From assembly GCF_040954645.1 (NCBI RefSeq), contig NC_092803.1:13331230-13395229 (forward strand): 64,000 bases of DNA, written 5' to 3'. The notes beneath the pieces were generated by a model. It worked only from the letters and a program-made list of their open reading frames with translations. It did no database searches and was not told the origin of the DNA. A program made the translations under genes and the position numbers. Source of the DNA: Diabrotica undecimpunctata (Eukaryota > Arthropoda > Insecta > Coleoptera > Chrysomelidae). Numbering within the stretch: position 1 is the first letter of the stretch; every line of letters begins with the position of its first letter. Of this stretch, positions 42,857-54,419 are shown in pieces.

Positions 42857-44396
42857 TTGCGATTTAAATTATTTCTTCTTTTTCTGTATTTGTCATGCCT
42901 TCATAGAACGTCGACAAGTAATTGTATTATTAGCAGCATATGTCGCTCTGATGAGACCTAAAGAGATTGAAATACGTATAAGCGGCTTGTCGCTACCCTG
43001 CATCGAAATAAATAATCTAATACCGTCATTATTTTTAATTATTAAAATTGATTAATTGTATTATCTTCACTTTATCTTTACTTTACTTCTCCTCGGAGTA
43101 CCTATAGATATATTTTGTTTGATACAATATAATCCTACCTAACATAAATATATTTACCCAACTTCCCAAAAGTTTCCTCCGCCTATGCTGTTTATTATGT
43201 TTTTCAAAAAGAAAACAGTACCTAAAACGTCCCGTATTCGAACGAGTAAATTCCTTTAGGTCCAATAAACGATTACCCGAAAGTTTCGTTATCTCCTCAT
43301 CCATTTATCAGCTTTAGCACGATTTTTTTGTGCAGCAGCAGACGCCCCACTTTTCCTTCTTTTACTTTTTATACGATTCTTTTATTTCTAGTGAACTAAC
43401 TGGGTGAGTTGGCTAAGAAATGCGGAGTATTCTCCAATGAAGCTTTTTTAATTTCTCTGCATCGGTCAGTTTAGTTTGGTCTGGAATGCATTATGGAAAA
43501 TTTAACCGGTTTTTCATTTAAAAGCTATTAGAAGAATGTTCTTTGTTCTAAATATAGAGAACTACGGAATTATACGGTTAAAAAAGAAACTATAAAATCA
43601 TTATAGCAAAGAACTTCATAAATAAGTATAATAAAAATACAAAAGAGTATTATTATGTGTTGATTTTTCCTAATAAGAACTTTAATGAACTTGTATAATA
43701 ACATTTTAAAAAATACTTGTTATCATGACAAAGAGATTTTCTTTTAATGTAAATAATGATAATATTGCAGCCAAAGGTATGTCAAAGTTTTAACAAGCTC
43801 TCATCAACGGTTGCCTATATAGTGGCGGTGGCTACATGCATAATGAATACACGTGTTTCACCTAGAATATACTGCATGTTATGACATTTGTTATGAAAAT
43901 AAATCGATTTGAAATCGGAAAATTTTCGCAAAACTAAAGTAGGATATATAGGACATCCTAAATTAATAAAAGTGTCCTATATATCCATCTTATTGTTTAA
44001 AATATTAAAAAAATTTAAAAATATAAATATGAATTTTGAATTTTCTAATATACAAAATATATGTCCAAAATTTTTTGCACATTTCAACAATAGACAATTA
44101 TACGGGGGTTCTATTAAAAATAATAGAAGTTGATGTTTTGCCGGACGTGTCAAAATATATTTTACATGAGTATATAAGGTACAGTCATACTGGAGTATAA
44201 TTTTTCAGATTTCAAATCAATTTATTTTCAAAAGTAAGTCGAATGCGCCGTATACAATAAACATTTTGTATATTGAATTAGAATAATTAGAATTAAAATA
44301 ATTTACGCTACTTATAAGCAGCAAATAAGAAAAGCTATAATACTCAAATACAAAACACAAAGAACTACCATGCTAAGGTCCTGAGAAAATACTCAC
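42857..44396. other. Unassigned, partly intronic sequence
   Basis: Mostly AT-rich, probably intron of the leucine-rich-repeat gene. A 73-codon minus-strand frame (43083-43304, MDEEITKLSGNRLLDL..) has no recognised domain. No other repeats with clear borders. Confidence 0.4.
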
Positions 44397-44531
44397 AGGA
44401 CCTCGAGGTGTTTCAGAAGGGCAAGTGCCTCCTGAGGTACCGCGCGCAGTCGATTGCCGTCTAGGCGCAAGCTGCGCAGCGTCGTTGCCACGTTTCGGAA
44501 AGTGTCTCTTTCCAGTCGCCAAATTTCGTTG
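44397..44531 (-). CDS. Internal exon of a leucine-rich-repeat protein
   Basis: A GC-rich 135-nt exon in AT-rich surroundings. The acceptor GTTGGCAG|CAACG (44532-44533) and donor GTCCT|GTGAGT (44391-44396) give splice phase 2 on both sides, so it adds 45 codons without shifting the frame. It encodes NEIWRLERDTFRNVATTLRS followed by a full repeat, LRLDGNRLRAVP..AL..L..LEVL, matching the LxxLxLxxNxLxxVPxxAL repeat of extracellular LRR proteins such as the chaoptin group. Symmetric one- or two-repeat exons are common in such genes. No neighbouring exon was found here, so flanking introns are long. Confidence 0.75.
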
Positions 44532-45067
44532 CTGCCAACTTGCCTGGCCCAAAGAATCAAGTCGGTCAGCACACAGAAATGATGAAAACATAAAACATGC
44601 TGATTAGTACAAGGTGGCTATGCATAAATTTGATTCACAAATTACAATAATACTTTAGTAGTTTTGGAACAGCAATTTTTACAAAATTTTTGTTAAAGGA
44701 CATGTTACAAAGTACAATGTTCGTATTTAGCGGAAGATTATGTATGACACAATTCAAGCAGAGCTGTTACAAATTACAAGAGTACAAAAAAAAAACGTAA
44801 TTGCAAAATTACGTTTCCGAAATGGAGCAATTTGAGTACAGGCAGCTGAGAGAAGATAAAAGAAACTACCGAAGTTTTAATGTATCCCAAAAATTTTAGT
44901 TCTTCTGGCTGGACGATAAGATTGGATACAATTCTGAAAACGTACAGAGTACATGTGTTTTAAAATAAAATTTAAGAACAAACAAACGGTGTTTAGTGTG
45001 CTCCCACTATTTGTAAGAAAAAAGCTTTTGGAATAAAAGTTGATATCAGTTAAGAAGTAATTTTTAG
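44532..45067. other. Probable intron of the LRR gene
   Basis: AT-rich, without repeats or coding. An alternative acceptor CAG|GCAAG lies 18 nt upstream of the chosen one (about 44549). Confidence 0.4.
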
Positions 45068-46850
45068 TCAAAATAGATCTTCTTCTTCTGGTAGTGCCTA
45101 TCCGTTTCGGATGTTGGCCTCATGATGTCACCGAGGTATTCGACCGAGGTTTTTATTGTGGTTAACAACAGTTTTCCTTTTTGCATTCTTAATAAAATGT
45201 CCTGGTTAGTAACGTGGTCGGTATAGGATATCTTCAGGATTCTACGATAAAGCCACATTTCTAAAGCCTTAATTTTATTACAGGTAGCGTCCGTGAAAGT
45301 CCAAGACTCCGTACAACAGTATAGGAAAGATATAACATCGTAGTAACCTGATTTTTATGGGTACTAATAAATCGTGGCATTTGAACAGCTAAGCCATTTT
45401 TTAAAATGTAGATCTTGCTATATCTATCCTAGATTTTATTTTTAGGGAATGGTCCCAATTTTAATGGACATTCGTACCAAGATAGGTGTATGTTGTTACT
45501 CTTTCTATTGGTTGACTATTCACACTGGTTCTTTCAATTTGCTGTTCCTTCTTAGAGATCATCATACATTTTGTTTTCTTAATGTTCACTGAAAGTCCAC
45601 ATCTCTGACTTACTTTTGTTATTCTATTCATTTACTTCTGGTGGGCTTCATAACTCTCAGCGAATACCACCGTGTCATCCGCGTATCTGATGTTATTAAT
45701 ACATTCTCCCTTAATTCGAATTCCGGCTTTAACATCTTCTACTGCTTCTTAAAAGATTTCCTCAGAGTATATGTTAACCAGCAAGGGTGATAGTATACAT
45801 CTCTGTCGGATCCCACGTTTTATTTTGATATCATCGGATTCTCCTGCCTCTGTACGGATAGACGATGTTTGATTCCAGTAAAGATTGCTAATAATTCTTA
45901 GATCACAGGTGTTTATTCCAATATTTGTTAATATCTCCATCAGCTTGTCGTGTTTTACTGTATCAAATGCTTTATGGTTATCAATAAAGCATGCATAAAT
46001 ATCGCAATTCACATCTGTACATTGTTGAAATAGCACTTGTATGCTAAAAAGAGCCTCTTTGGTACCCACTGCCTTCCGAAAACCAAACTGTGTACTGCTA
46101 ATTTTTTTCTTCGCATAGTCTATATATCCTTTGATGTATGATTTTTAGAAATAATTTTAAAATGTGGCTCATTAAGCTGATGGTCCAGAAATCATTGCAG
46201 GATACTTATTTTGTTTTCTGTTGGTACAGCAATAAACGTTGACTTCAGCCATGAGCTTGGTATTACTCCCTTTACATATATTGAATATTTTTGTTAGTCA
46301 TTGAGTACCATCGGTGTTAAATAGCTTTATGAGTTCGGCATATGCATTGTCAGGTGCAGGAGCTTTGCCATCTTTTAGTTCTGATATTGCCTTTTCTGTG
46401 ATATTGATAAAAATTGATACTCTATCGAATTGTGTAATTCCAGATCATCTTAATATCCCATGCTCATTCTTTAGATAACTTAAGTTTGTACCCGGAAACC
46501 GAAAGTGTTGACATAACCTGAGTGTGTAGTTGTCCTTGTGTTGACCCAAGACACCAGTTTCTTAAATTCTTTTGTTTCTTATGCACACCAAATTATATGC
46601 AGTTTCTATATCATTTTCAAGTGTGAATATTGCGGCAGGTGCATGTTTACATATTTTTCTTGAAGTTCCTGGGCTACAGGTACCTACTCCTCTAATGTCT
46701 ACTGTTTGTTCTTCCTGTAAACTTTTAACTTTATATACGTCTGATGTATCAAATTACTTCTCTACAGAAAAGTCATTCCTACTTTTAAATAGAACCATTT
46801 GGTTAAGACAAGATTTAGAATAATATTTTAGAAGATTTATGATAAAACCC
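45068..46850 (-). pseudogene. LINE of the GTREA family, decayed RT
   Basis: Minus strand from high to low coordinates: a pre-RT region with DGKAPAPDNAYAELIKLF (about 46350), GTKEALFSIQVLFQQ..DIYACFIDNHKAFDTVKHDKLMEIL (46069-45945), IKRGIRQRCILSPLLVNIYSE (45815), a decayed YADD region (45690), C-terminal WTFTDA-like and LLRMQKGKLLLTTIKTSVEYLGDIMR (45190-45130), and a GAAGAAGA tail at 45078-45090. Same family as 49877-50700 and 56228-57676. Confidence 0.8.
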
Positions 46851-47202
46851 ACTAATTGTGTAAGATTAAAAGCCAATGTTCTATTTAGTAAAGAGTCTTT
46901 TTAAATTTTGAATACCATTTCAGTAGGTATACAAAACATAAAACGTAAAAATTTCAAGTTGGGGCGACTCGTAAATGACGTTTAAATTAGGACCAATCGG
47001 AGGCTCGTATTTATTTTCCTATGCCGTACCCTGTATGGCCGTACGTTGTGGGTTTGGAGAATATGCTGTCGTTATGTCGTCACTGTAGAAATTCAAGTAA
47101 ACCTTCATCTTTATAAAAAAAAAACATTCTGAAAAGTTACCGAAGGACTAATGTAAATAACTATTCATGCTTTGTGTTCATAAGAGTTTAAAGGTATACC
47201 GA
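46851..47202. other. Unassigned spacer
   Basis: No feature recognised before the foldback element. Confidence 0.4.
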
Positions 47203-47828
47203 CAAAAGGACGCGGAAAAAAGGACGCGCGAAAAAAGGACGCGTGGAAAAAAGGACGCGTGGAAAAAAGGACGCATATTATTAATGAAATACTATAAATA
47301 GTTTATTTTAATTGACAATAGCAATAACCCCCGTTTATCCCCCATATATAATTACAGAAAATGATTCTACCTAACCTAAAATCGGTTACGGTAAAAGTAA
47401 AAAGTGAAAAATATTTATATGAAAAAAACTTGCCTTCACACTTTATCCAGGCTTAGGACTGGCAGCAGAAGCTATCCCATATATAATTCTGATAATATGG
47501 AATCTAACCTGTTTCAATACCAGAAATCTTGAATTAACATTATATTAGTATTTATTATTTTACTTAAGATATTTTAGTCCTAAGCCTCGATAAAATGCGA
47601 GGGCAAGTTTTTTTCATATAACTATTTTTCACTTTTTACTCTTACCGTAACCGATTTTAGGTTAGGTAGAATCATTTTCTGTAATAACATATGGGGATAA
47701 AAAAGGGGTAATGGCTAATGTCAATTAAAGTAAACTATTTATAGTAATTCATTAATAATATGCGTCCTTTTTTCCACGCGTCCTTTTTTCCGCGTCCTTT
47801 GGTCTCGCGTCCTGTTTTCCGCGTCCTT
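47203..47828. mobile_element. Foldback element with GGACGCG iterons
   Basis: The left terminus carries five tandem AAAAGGACGCG-type units (47210-47275). The right terminus carries five in inverted orientation (47762-47828). The inner arms are inverted repeats too, over more than 200 bp: TACCTAACCTAAAATCGGTTAC (47368) against GTAACCGATTTTAGGTTAGGTA (47647). The centre is near 47520. There is no coding frame. Short tandem repeats within long inverted ends are the hallmark of foldback (FB-type) elements. Confidence 0.8.
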
Positions 47829-48856
47829 TGGTCGTAGACTCAGTTTTTCGACCTAAAGATACCATGTTGTTACCCACTCTTTACATAGCTGACTTTCTGT
47901 TCTTAAATGCGCTTCTCATATCCATCGTCCATATTTCTTCGGTTATCAATTCCTTATTCTTTTTTGCTTCTCTTGGATCAATTGGATAATTTATTTTTCC
48001 AATGTGATTATGTTCTTCAAAGTATACCAATCTTACTCAATATTTATGACAAAACTTAGGGTGTCTATAGCTGATAGTTTGTGGTTTACTGAATTTTAAC
48101 CTTCATCTGTCACTATGTACAAGCTGCGGAAACTGCCAGGGGTAGTCTATTTCTACTTGGCAGTTTTGTATGTATTACGGTATCGCCTTGAGTACTACGT
48201 TCTTCCAGACCATACTTATCAACATTTTTGACCCTGCCTTACGCCTTCTTTTCAAGTTTTAGATTTTTTGCGATCTTTCACAAGGCCGTGGATCAATTTC
48301 AGTTCCAATGAATATATCATCTAAGATATTTTTAAAATATTTACAGGTCCCAGGTCTACTTAGCGTAAGTAATATAATAATAAGTACCTTGGGCTAAACC
48401 AGGGGTAATAATAAGCGGTTGAAGAATAGCACTGGTCCTGTTATCTTCCTAACAATTTTAAACTAAGTTAATTTAATTTTGAATTTAATCTTTCTTGAAA
48501 GTTATAATTATTTAAATAATAGGGTAGGAAGTAGGAACTATGACGAAAAATATTCAGTATCATACCTGCTTGCTTTATTGCTCACATCTTAACATAATTT
48601 TTACTTTTTTATTTTTTTGCAACCATAATATAATAACCACCTTATACAAAAGTTCATTGAAAAAGCATGCTTATATAAAATTAGACTGAGGGAAAATGTT
48701 AGTAATTAAAATTGTAATAGTGAAAAGAAATAAGAAATTATGACTAAACACACAAAAAATAATGGAATTTGCTCTGTATTTTTGTAATAAACAAACCATA
48801 CCTGCAGATATAAAGTATATATTTTCTGTATGATTATGTAGTAGTGATACCAATAT
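47829..48856. other. Unassigned, with weak minus-strand coding look
   Basis: Between 47880 and 48330 the minus strand contains stop-poor charged stretches (..DPREAKKNKELITEEIWTMDMRSAF.., ..ILDDIFIGTEIDPRP..) that look like decayed retroelement protein, but the family is not recognised. The remainder is AT-rich. Confidence 0.3.
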
Positions 48857-49363
48857 ACTCCAGTCGCCAGAAAAGAAAATGCCATTGAACCTCTATAAAT
48901 CATACGAACAAGCTAAATTTTAGCGAGAATAATAATTTGGGGACCCCAAAAAAGATGCAAAAGAGTTAACTACTTTTACCCCCGAGCTTCTTCCTAAAAC
49001 CCCCCTCGTAGTGGGGTAAAAACGCAAAAAAATCGATTTACCAAGGATCTGTATGCCGCAGAAAAAAATGTTTCAAATAAAAAATGTAGCTGAGATAATA
49101 TTCAACAAAATTTCGTTCTACACAAAAAAAGCTTGTAAATATTCTTATTTAAATATTTTTGAAATATTTTTCTACTTCGTACAGATTCTTGGTAAATCGA
49201 TTTTTTTGCATTTTTACCCCCCTACGGGGGTGATTTTAGGGAGAAGCCCAGGGGTAAAAGTGATAAACTTTTCTTCATCTTTTCTGGGGTTCCAAAATAA
49301 TATTCTCTGCAAAATTCAGCTTGTTTGTATGACTTTTAAGGGATCAACTCTCTGACGACTGGA
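48857..49363. mobile_element. Palindromic MITE with CCAGTCGYCAGA ends, 507 bp
   Basis: Left end ACTCCAGTCGCCAGA and right end TCTGACGACTGGA are inverted repeats. The arms continue inward for over 200 bp: GGGGACCCCAAAAAAGATGC against the complementary stretch near 49280, CCCCTCGTAGTGGGG against CCCCCTACGGGGG, and AATCGATTTACCAAG against TTGGTAAATCGATTT. The two halves of the same element family reappear separately at 55398 and 58860. Confidence 0.8.
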
Positions 49364-49874
49364 CTAATACGAAATATTACAAATATATATTGGACCATTA
49401 CCACCGATGTCAAAGTTTCTTAAGAAAATAAACCATTTTAACATCCACTCTGTCTAATTTTTATGATGAAATGAAAGATTGATAAAATATTTGATGCATT
49501 AATTTACTAATTCAAGTAATATCGCATTATTGGATAAGTGTGCTACATTAAATGAAAACAAATCATCGCTTGTTTTTATTTTATTTTTCTCTTGAATGGA
49601 TAAAAAAAAACAATAAACTCAACACTGATATTAACAACCTTAAATTGAATACACTAACGCTGGTGATGTACGCTATAAAAACAAAATACTTTTTATGTAA
49701 TCTTACGATGAGAAAAAACGCTAAAAGCTACAGCTACAGAATGGCTATTGGAATAAGCCAATAATCATAAAGGGTTGTTAAGCTAATGCTTATGAAAATG
49801 ATGTATTAGAAAGTACCTACCTTCAAGAGTCCCCTGTCAAAATTAATCGGATCAATGGTTTAGAAGTTTCGGTT
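49364..49874. other. Unassigned sequence
   Basis: AT-rich. A GTAGGT donor-like site on the minus strand (about 49822) has no coherent exon attached. Confidence 0.35.
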
Positions 49875-49876
49875 GT

Positions 49877-50700
49877 TTAAGTGTGGTATGAACTCTGCTT
49901 CATTGACGAGGGGGAAATTAAAAAGACGACCTTCGAAGTCAGTACCTTCTTGAATTTTACGAAAGCTTGTCGAGCTTGCTCAATGCGACATTTTACTTCC
50001 CTGTCCGATGCCCAGTCTTCAAAAAGCCACGATCCCAGGTATTTAAATTTACTCACTCTTTCAATGGACTTAGTATTCAATGTTATGGTGGAGTTTTCAA
50101 GTGCACCCAAGATGAACATATATTTGGTTTTTTTGGTATTAATCTCTAATCCCATTCGCTTACTGTATTCTCCGATTATAGTGATAATTTGTTGAAGATC
50201 GACTATGTTGTCACAAATTAAGACACCATCATCAGCATATCGTATGTTGTTGATCAATACTCCATTCACTTTGATTCCCATCTTTGCATCCTCCAAAGAC
50301 TCTTGAAATATGGCTTCCGAATAAATGTTAAATAAAAGAGGGGAAAGCACACATCCCTGTCGAACGCCCCATCTTATATGTATGTTTTTGGATATAGAAT
50401 TGTCTATTTTTAACTGTGCCGTTTGATGCCAGTACAAGTTTTCAATGCATCTTATGTCTTTTTGGTCTATATCAACTTTCTTGAGGATCTGCATTAACTT
50501 GTGGTGTTGGACACGATTAAACGCTTTTCGGTCATATAAAAAGCATAGGAATACATTCTTCTTCTGATCGTAACAATTTTGGACCAGCACCTGTGTTGCT
50601 ACTATTGCTTCTCGTGTTCCTAAACCTTGCCTAAACCCGAACTGGGAGTCACTGATGTCCCATTCACATTTTTTGTATAATCTACTCTTTTGCTAAATCA
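49877..50700 (-). pseudogene. LINE of the GTREA family, RT core
   Basis: Minus strand: SDSQFGFRQGLGTREAIVATQVLVQNC (about 50650-50580), FLCFLYDRKAFNRVQHHKLMQIL, IRWGVRQGCVLSPLLFNIYSEAIFQ, IRYADDGVLICDNIVDLQQII (catalytic Asp pair) and KYLGSWLFEDWASDREVKCRIEQARQAF. The main frame is open for 237 codons. The first catalytic FxDY block is mutated (FLYDRKAF). The C-terminus is missing, so the 3' end is lost as well. Confidence 0.8.
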
Positions 50701-50914
50701 TATTCTATAATCATTGCAAACCACTACTAATCATGAAAAGCAAAGGGTAAGATTTGGCAGAAAAAAGACTTATTTTTGACTTATTTTTATACCACGACGC
50801 TTCTCAGGTCGAAAACATGCAAAAACCTCGTGAAGAAATCCTAGAAACAAGTAAATCTAATTTGGGAATATCTTCATCACATGAGTTTTTGAGAATAAGC
50901 TAGAAAACGCTCAG
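50701..50914. other. Spacer
   Basis: Short sequence between two oppositely oriented LINE fragments. Nothing recognised. Confidence 0.4.
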
Positions 50915-52640
50915 ATTTCATAGACGCTCAGATAGATTAATTAGCCTAACGAGCCACACTCTTAAGATTTTCCTAAGAATAATCTACAACAGATTTAGAA
51001 ACAAATGCGAAGAAGATCTTGAAGGTACTCAATTTGGATTAAGAAGTGCTATGGGAACTAGAAAGACACTTTTTGCGATAAATATCTTATAATAAAAACG
51101 CCGTGATCAAAGAAAATATGTATTTGCATGTTTCGTGGGCTTCGAAAAGGCATTCGATAAAGATACAGCATGTAAAATTAATGCAGATACTAAAAATTAT
51201 AGAAATAGTTTACAAAGACATTCGTGTCTTTAAAAATATGTACTGGAACCAACCTGATATTGTAAAAAGTTGAGACAACTACACCGACGAAATCTAAAAC
51301 AGATTACAAGTTATTCAAAAAGGAACTTGAGAGGTAGCCATATAGAATAAAAATTAACGGGGAACTTCTTAATGTAATTAGATATGCGGACAATACACTA
51401 ATTCTGTCAGAAATATTGAAGGTCTCCAAATTCTGCTTATTCATATTCTCGAAGTAGGAAAGGAAATGGGCATTAAAATAAACTCAAACAAAACCAAATT
51501 TTAAGTCTTTAGTCGTAACCCACATACAGATGCAGAGCTTCAATTAAATTGAATTGGACGTTGAAATGTTTAAAGTTGAAAAAGTTTACAAAATTACATA
51601 TTTGGGAACTTTCATAACGGACCAACTAGATCCACATAGAAATAAAATCCAGGATAGCAATAACTAAAATTATTTTTATGAAAATCAAGGCATTTCTTTG
51701 CAATAAACATCGCAGCTTAGAACTAAGACACAGAATGGTTATGTGCTATATTTGGTCTGTACTTGTGTATGGATCAGAAATCCGGACACTAAAGGCATCA
51801 AAGTATGAACAGAATTGAAACATTAAAAATTTGGATTCATAGACGGATGCTGAAGACACCTTGAACATCAAACTAATAAAAAAGTACTAAGGAAGGTTAT
51901 CGTCTGATATACCAATACGCCTTAAAAGAAAAACGTTTAATCAGTGTGTTTTGCCAGTGTTAACTTACGGTGCGGAAACGTTGACCATGACAAGGAGAAC
52001 AGTTCAAAAGATCCGTGTGTGTCAAATGGCGATGGAGCGTGCTATGTTTGGGCGTTTCACTACGAGACAAGATCCCAAATAACAGAAGTGGCTGATGCAG
52101 TAGAGAGAGTAGCAACACTGAAATGGAACTGGGCAGGTCACGTGACTCTAATGACAGATAATAGATGGACAAAGCGGATACTAGAATGGAGACCAAGAGA
52201 TGATGCCTACCGAAGCAGAGGTCGTCCACCAACACGTTGGACTGACGATCTAAAACGTTGTCATAGGAATTGGATGCAAGAGGCACAAGATCGAAATAGA
52301 TGGAAAATTATGAGGGAGATCTATGTCCAGCAGTGGATAAGCGAAGATTGAATAATGAAGGAACGTTAACAAAGATAAAGAATTACTAAAGACTGTTAAA
52401 CACCGGAACATGTTTTATCTGAGACATATAGTAAGGAAAATCAAAAAAGATACCGTAGAGGTGTAGGTTTCTTGGTTAAAAAATGTCGGATAATTCTGAT
52501 AGTTCTTACATGGCACGTAAAGAACAATAAAATGGCAACGGCAAAATCTCAGATCCATCCAAGATTTGGTAATCTCTACTCCGATTAAGTGGACACCTGC
52601 AATGAAAGACCGTCTGAAGCGACCAACGATGCTAACTTAG
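50915..52640 (+). pseudogene. LINE of the GTREA family on the plus strand, split by another LINE
   Basis: Plus strand: SHTLKIFLRIIYNRFRNKCEEDL..TQFGLRSAMGTRKTLFAINIL (50940-51090), YVFACFVGFEKAFD (51118), then strongly decayed RT and HRMVMCYIWSVLVYGSE (51730). At 51889 it is cut by a 458-bp LINE fragment. Sequence resumes after 52368 with NKDKELLKTVKHRNMFYLRHIVR and GFLVKK-like residues to about 52640. Confidence 0.7.
51900..52357 (+). mobile_element. RTE-like LINE 3' fragment with an 11-bp target duplication
   Basis: AAGGAAGGTTA (51889-51899) and AAGGAACGTTA (52358-52368) flank it with one mismatch. It encodes the C-terminus CVLPVLTYGAETLTMTRRT..ERAMFG and, after a frameshift, WNWAGHVTLMTDNRWTKRILEWRPRD..RGRPPTRWTDDL, ending at TGA 52349-52351, then a GATTGAATAATGA end. 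It is the same family as 9587-11660 and stands in the same position of the protein. Confidence 0.8.
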
Positions 52641-53539
52641 GTAACAATTTATTGGCTTGCCGCAATTTGATATACGTATTTTTTATTATATACTGCAATG
52701 GTGCAGTTTAAAGTAATTACGAAAAGGCAGACAGAGATGGCGGAAAAAGGTGTTAACTAATCATCTTCCGGGTTTGTACCATAACTTTTTGGACAACCCG
52801 TGTGGGACTATCAGAAAGTGTTGGTAAACTTGTAAATAGCATCTTAAGAGTAGAGCTTCTTGATACTTAACACTGCTCCTCAAAAAGCTAACCACAAGTG
52901 TAGCGAAATATTGAGATGGAGCAACACTAGGGACCTTCAAAAACGACACGGTCCAAACACAGAAGTGAGATGCGTTAATTCTCGCTTTGGCCGTGAATTC
53001 CTTTGGTTTCGTTTTAGAGGTTCTCTCTCGCCAAGACAGTGCATCATAAAACAATGATAAAAGCACCTAAATTACACGATAGATTACTTAATCAACCACG
53101 GTACTCTTCAGCCAGCGACTACTGACCGTTTGTAGTTCTCAAAAGAATAATTCAAAGAAAAAAATTCGTATGAAATAAGAAGGCTATTGCGGTACATTTT
53201 GGGACCCACGACAGTGGTTTTACAAAAGATTATCAATTATTTGGAAATCATTTAAACCAATCCATTCTGGAAGGGATTACGTAAATAACTAATCCCAACG
53301 TTTGTCTAAAAGTTGACATTTTATTAGTTAGGCCTGAAATCTGTTTAGTATCAAACTCTATAATAACGCATCAAATATTTTTATTGATCCAATATCCAAA
53401 TTTCCACTGTTTTTGTTTTGGTAATTTTCTTAAAAAAGTTACTTACTTATTCTAAAATAATTTTATTTATTTAACAGCGGAAATTCAGCACAATGATTAT
53501 TTAGTTGATTACATTATATCATATCTCACGAAATATTGG
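52641..53539. other. Unassigned sequence
   Basis: A stop-poor stretch on both strands at 52760-53066 shows no recognised family. The remainder is AT-rich. Confidence 0.35.
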
Positions 53540-53673
53540 TTAAAATTATACATTAATTATTATCCACAAGGAAACTAAGTTCCTGTAGTTGGCTGTATAC
53601 CATATATTAAAAAAAATTTAATAAAATCCTTTATAAAAAGGTATATAAAAACCCAGTCGGGTTATGTTAAATA

Positions 53674-53714
53674 GACAAAACGTTTTCGGAATAAATATTC
53701 CATCATCAGTGTCA
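53674..53714 (-). ncRNA. Hammerhead-like folded motif, left arm copy of A
   Basis: The minus strand of the left arm repeats the motif of 53996-54036 base for base across the core: UGACA, CUGAUGA, U, GGAAU/AUUCC hairpin, GAA, AACGUU, U, UGUC. Confidence 0.3.
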
Positions 53715-53995
53715 GGTTCATACATGAATGTAGCCACTAAATATGGGGGTAAAAACCCTTTAAAAATTACTAATTGAAATTTAGTTTACATTATTTCTTG
53801 TATAAAATTAAGATAGTAAAGTTACCGTTGGATTGGTAACATGGCGACATATGACTCTACATTAAGTGGCAACTTAATGTATAGTACATTAATGCATCTT
53901 AATTTTATACAAGAAATAATGTAAACTAAATTTCAATTAGTAATTTTTAAAGGGTTTTTATCCCCATATTTAGTGGCTACATTCATGTATTAACC

Positions 53996-54036
53996 TGACA
54001 CTGATGATGGAATATTTATTCCGAAAACGTTTTGTC
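53996..54036 (+). ncRNA. Hammerhead-like folded motif, copy A
   Basis: Stem I GACA (53997-54000) pairs with UGUC (54033-54036). CUGAUGA (54001-54007) is the invariant hammerhead core. One extra U follows. Stem II is GGAAU-AUUU-AUUCC. GAA (54023-54025) is the second core segment. AACGUU is a self-complementary minimal stem III, and U54032 would be the cleavage-site base. The extra U and loop-less stem III depart from the canonical fold. Confidence 0.35.
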
Positions 54037-54419
54037 TATTTAACATAGCCCGACTGGGTTTTTATATACCTTTTTATAAAGGATTTTATTAAAAATTTAT
54101 TAAAAAATCAAAAAAAAAAAATAAAAAAAAAATATTAATTATTATTTTAATGAGAATAAGCTACAATTGAAGTTTAAAATATAAGTCATAAATATTTAAA
54201 TTACTTACTTTAAACTTCAATTGTGGTTTATTTCCATTAAAATAGTAATTACTTTAAGATTCCACAAGAAAATAGCTTCAGGAGAATTATTTATTGTTTT
54301 TATGTATTATTTTTAACAGCTTTTAACCATACTTTTAGTCTAGATTGCAAATAATGAGTTTACATTAAAAAATATTATAATTTTGTTTCTGTGATGTGTT
54401 TCTGTTTGTTAAAATTCTT

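Larger units (their letters stand above)
53612..54100. mobile_element. Foldback palindrome 1
   Basis: Arms of about 200 bp (53612-53814 and 53897-54100) match almost perfectly around an 80-bp loop. They share ACCCAGTCGGG, GACAAAACGTTTTCGGAA and CTAAATTTCAATTAGTAA. Close arm identity suggests a recent origin or arm correction. Each arm contains the hammerhead-like motif on its inward/outward strand. Confidence 0.85.

Noticed and set aside
43083..43304. 73-codon minus-strand frame MDEEITKLSGNRLLDL..
   Set aside because: A fleeting likeness to a transposon-protein motif was not enough to name it.
47880..48330. Possible decayed retroelement protein on the minus strand
   Set aside because: No diagnostic RT, integrase or transposase motif could be identified.
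49820..49870. Possible minus-strand exon ending in a GTAGGT donor (..IDPINFDRGLLK)
   Set aside because: All three frames hit stops before a plausible acceptor. It adjoins a truncated LINE.
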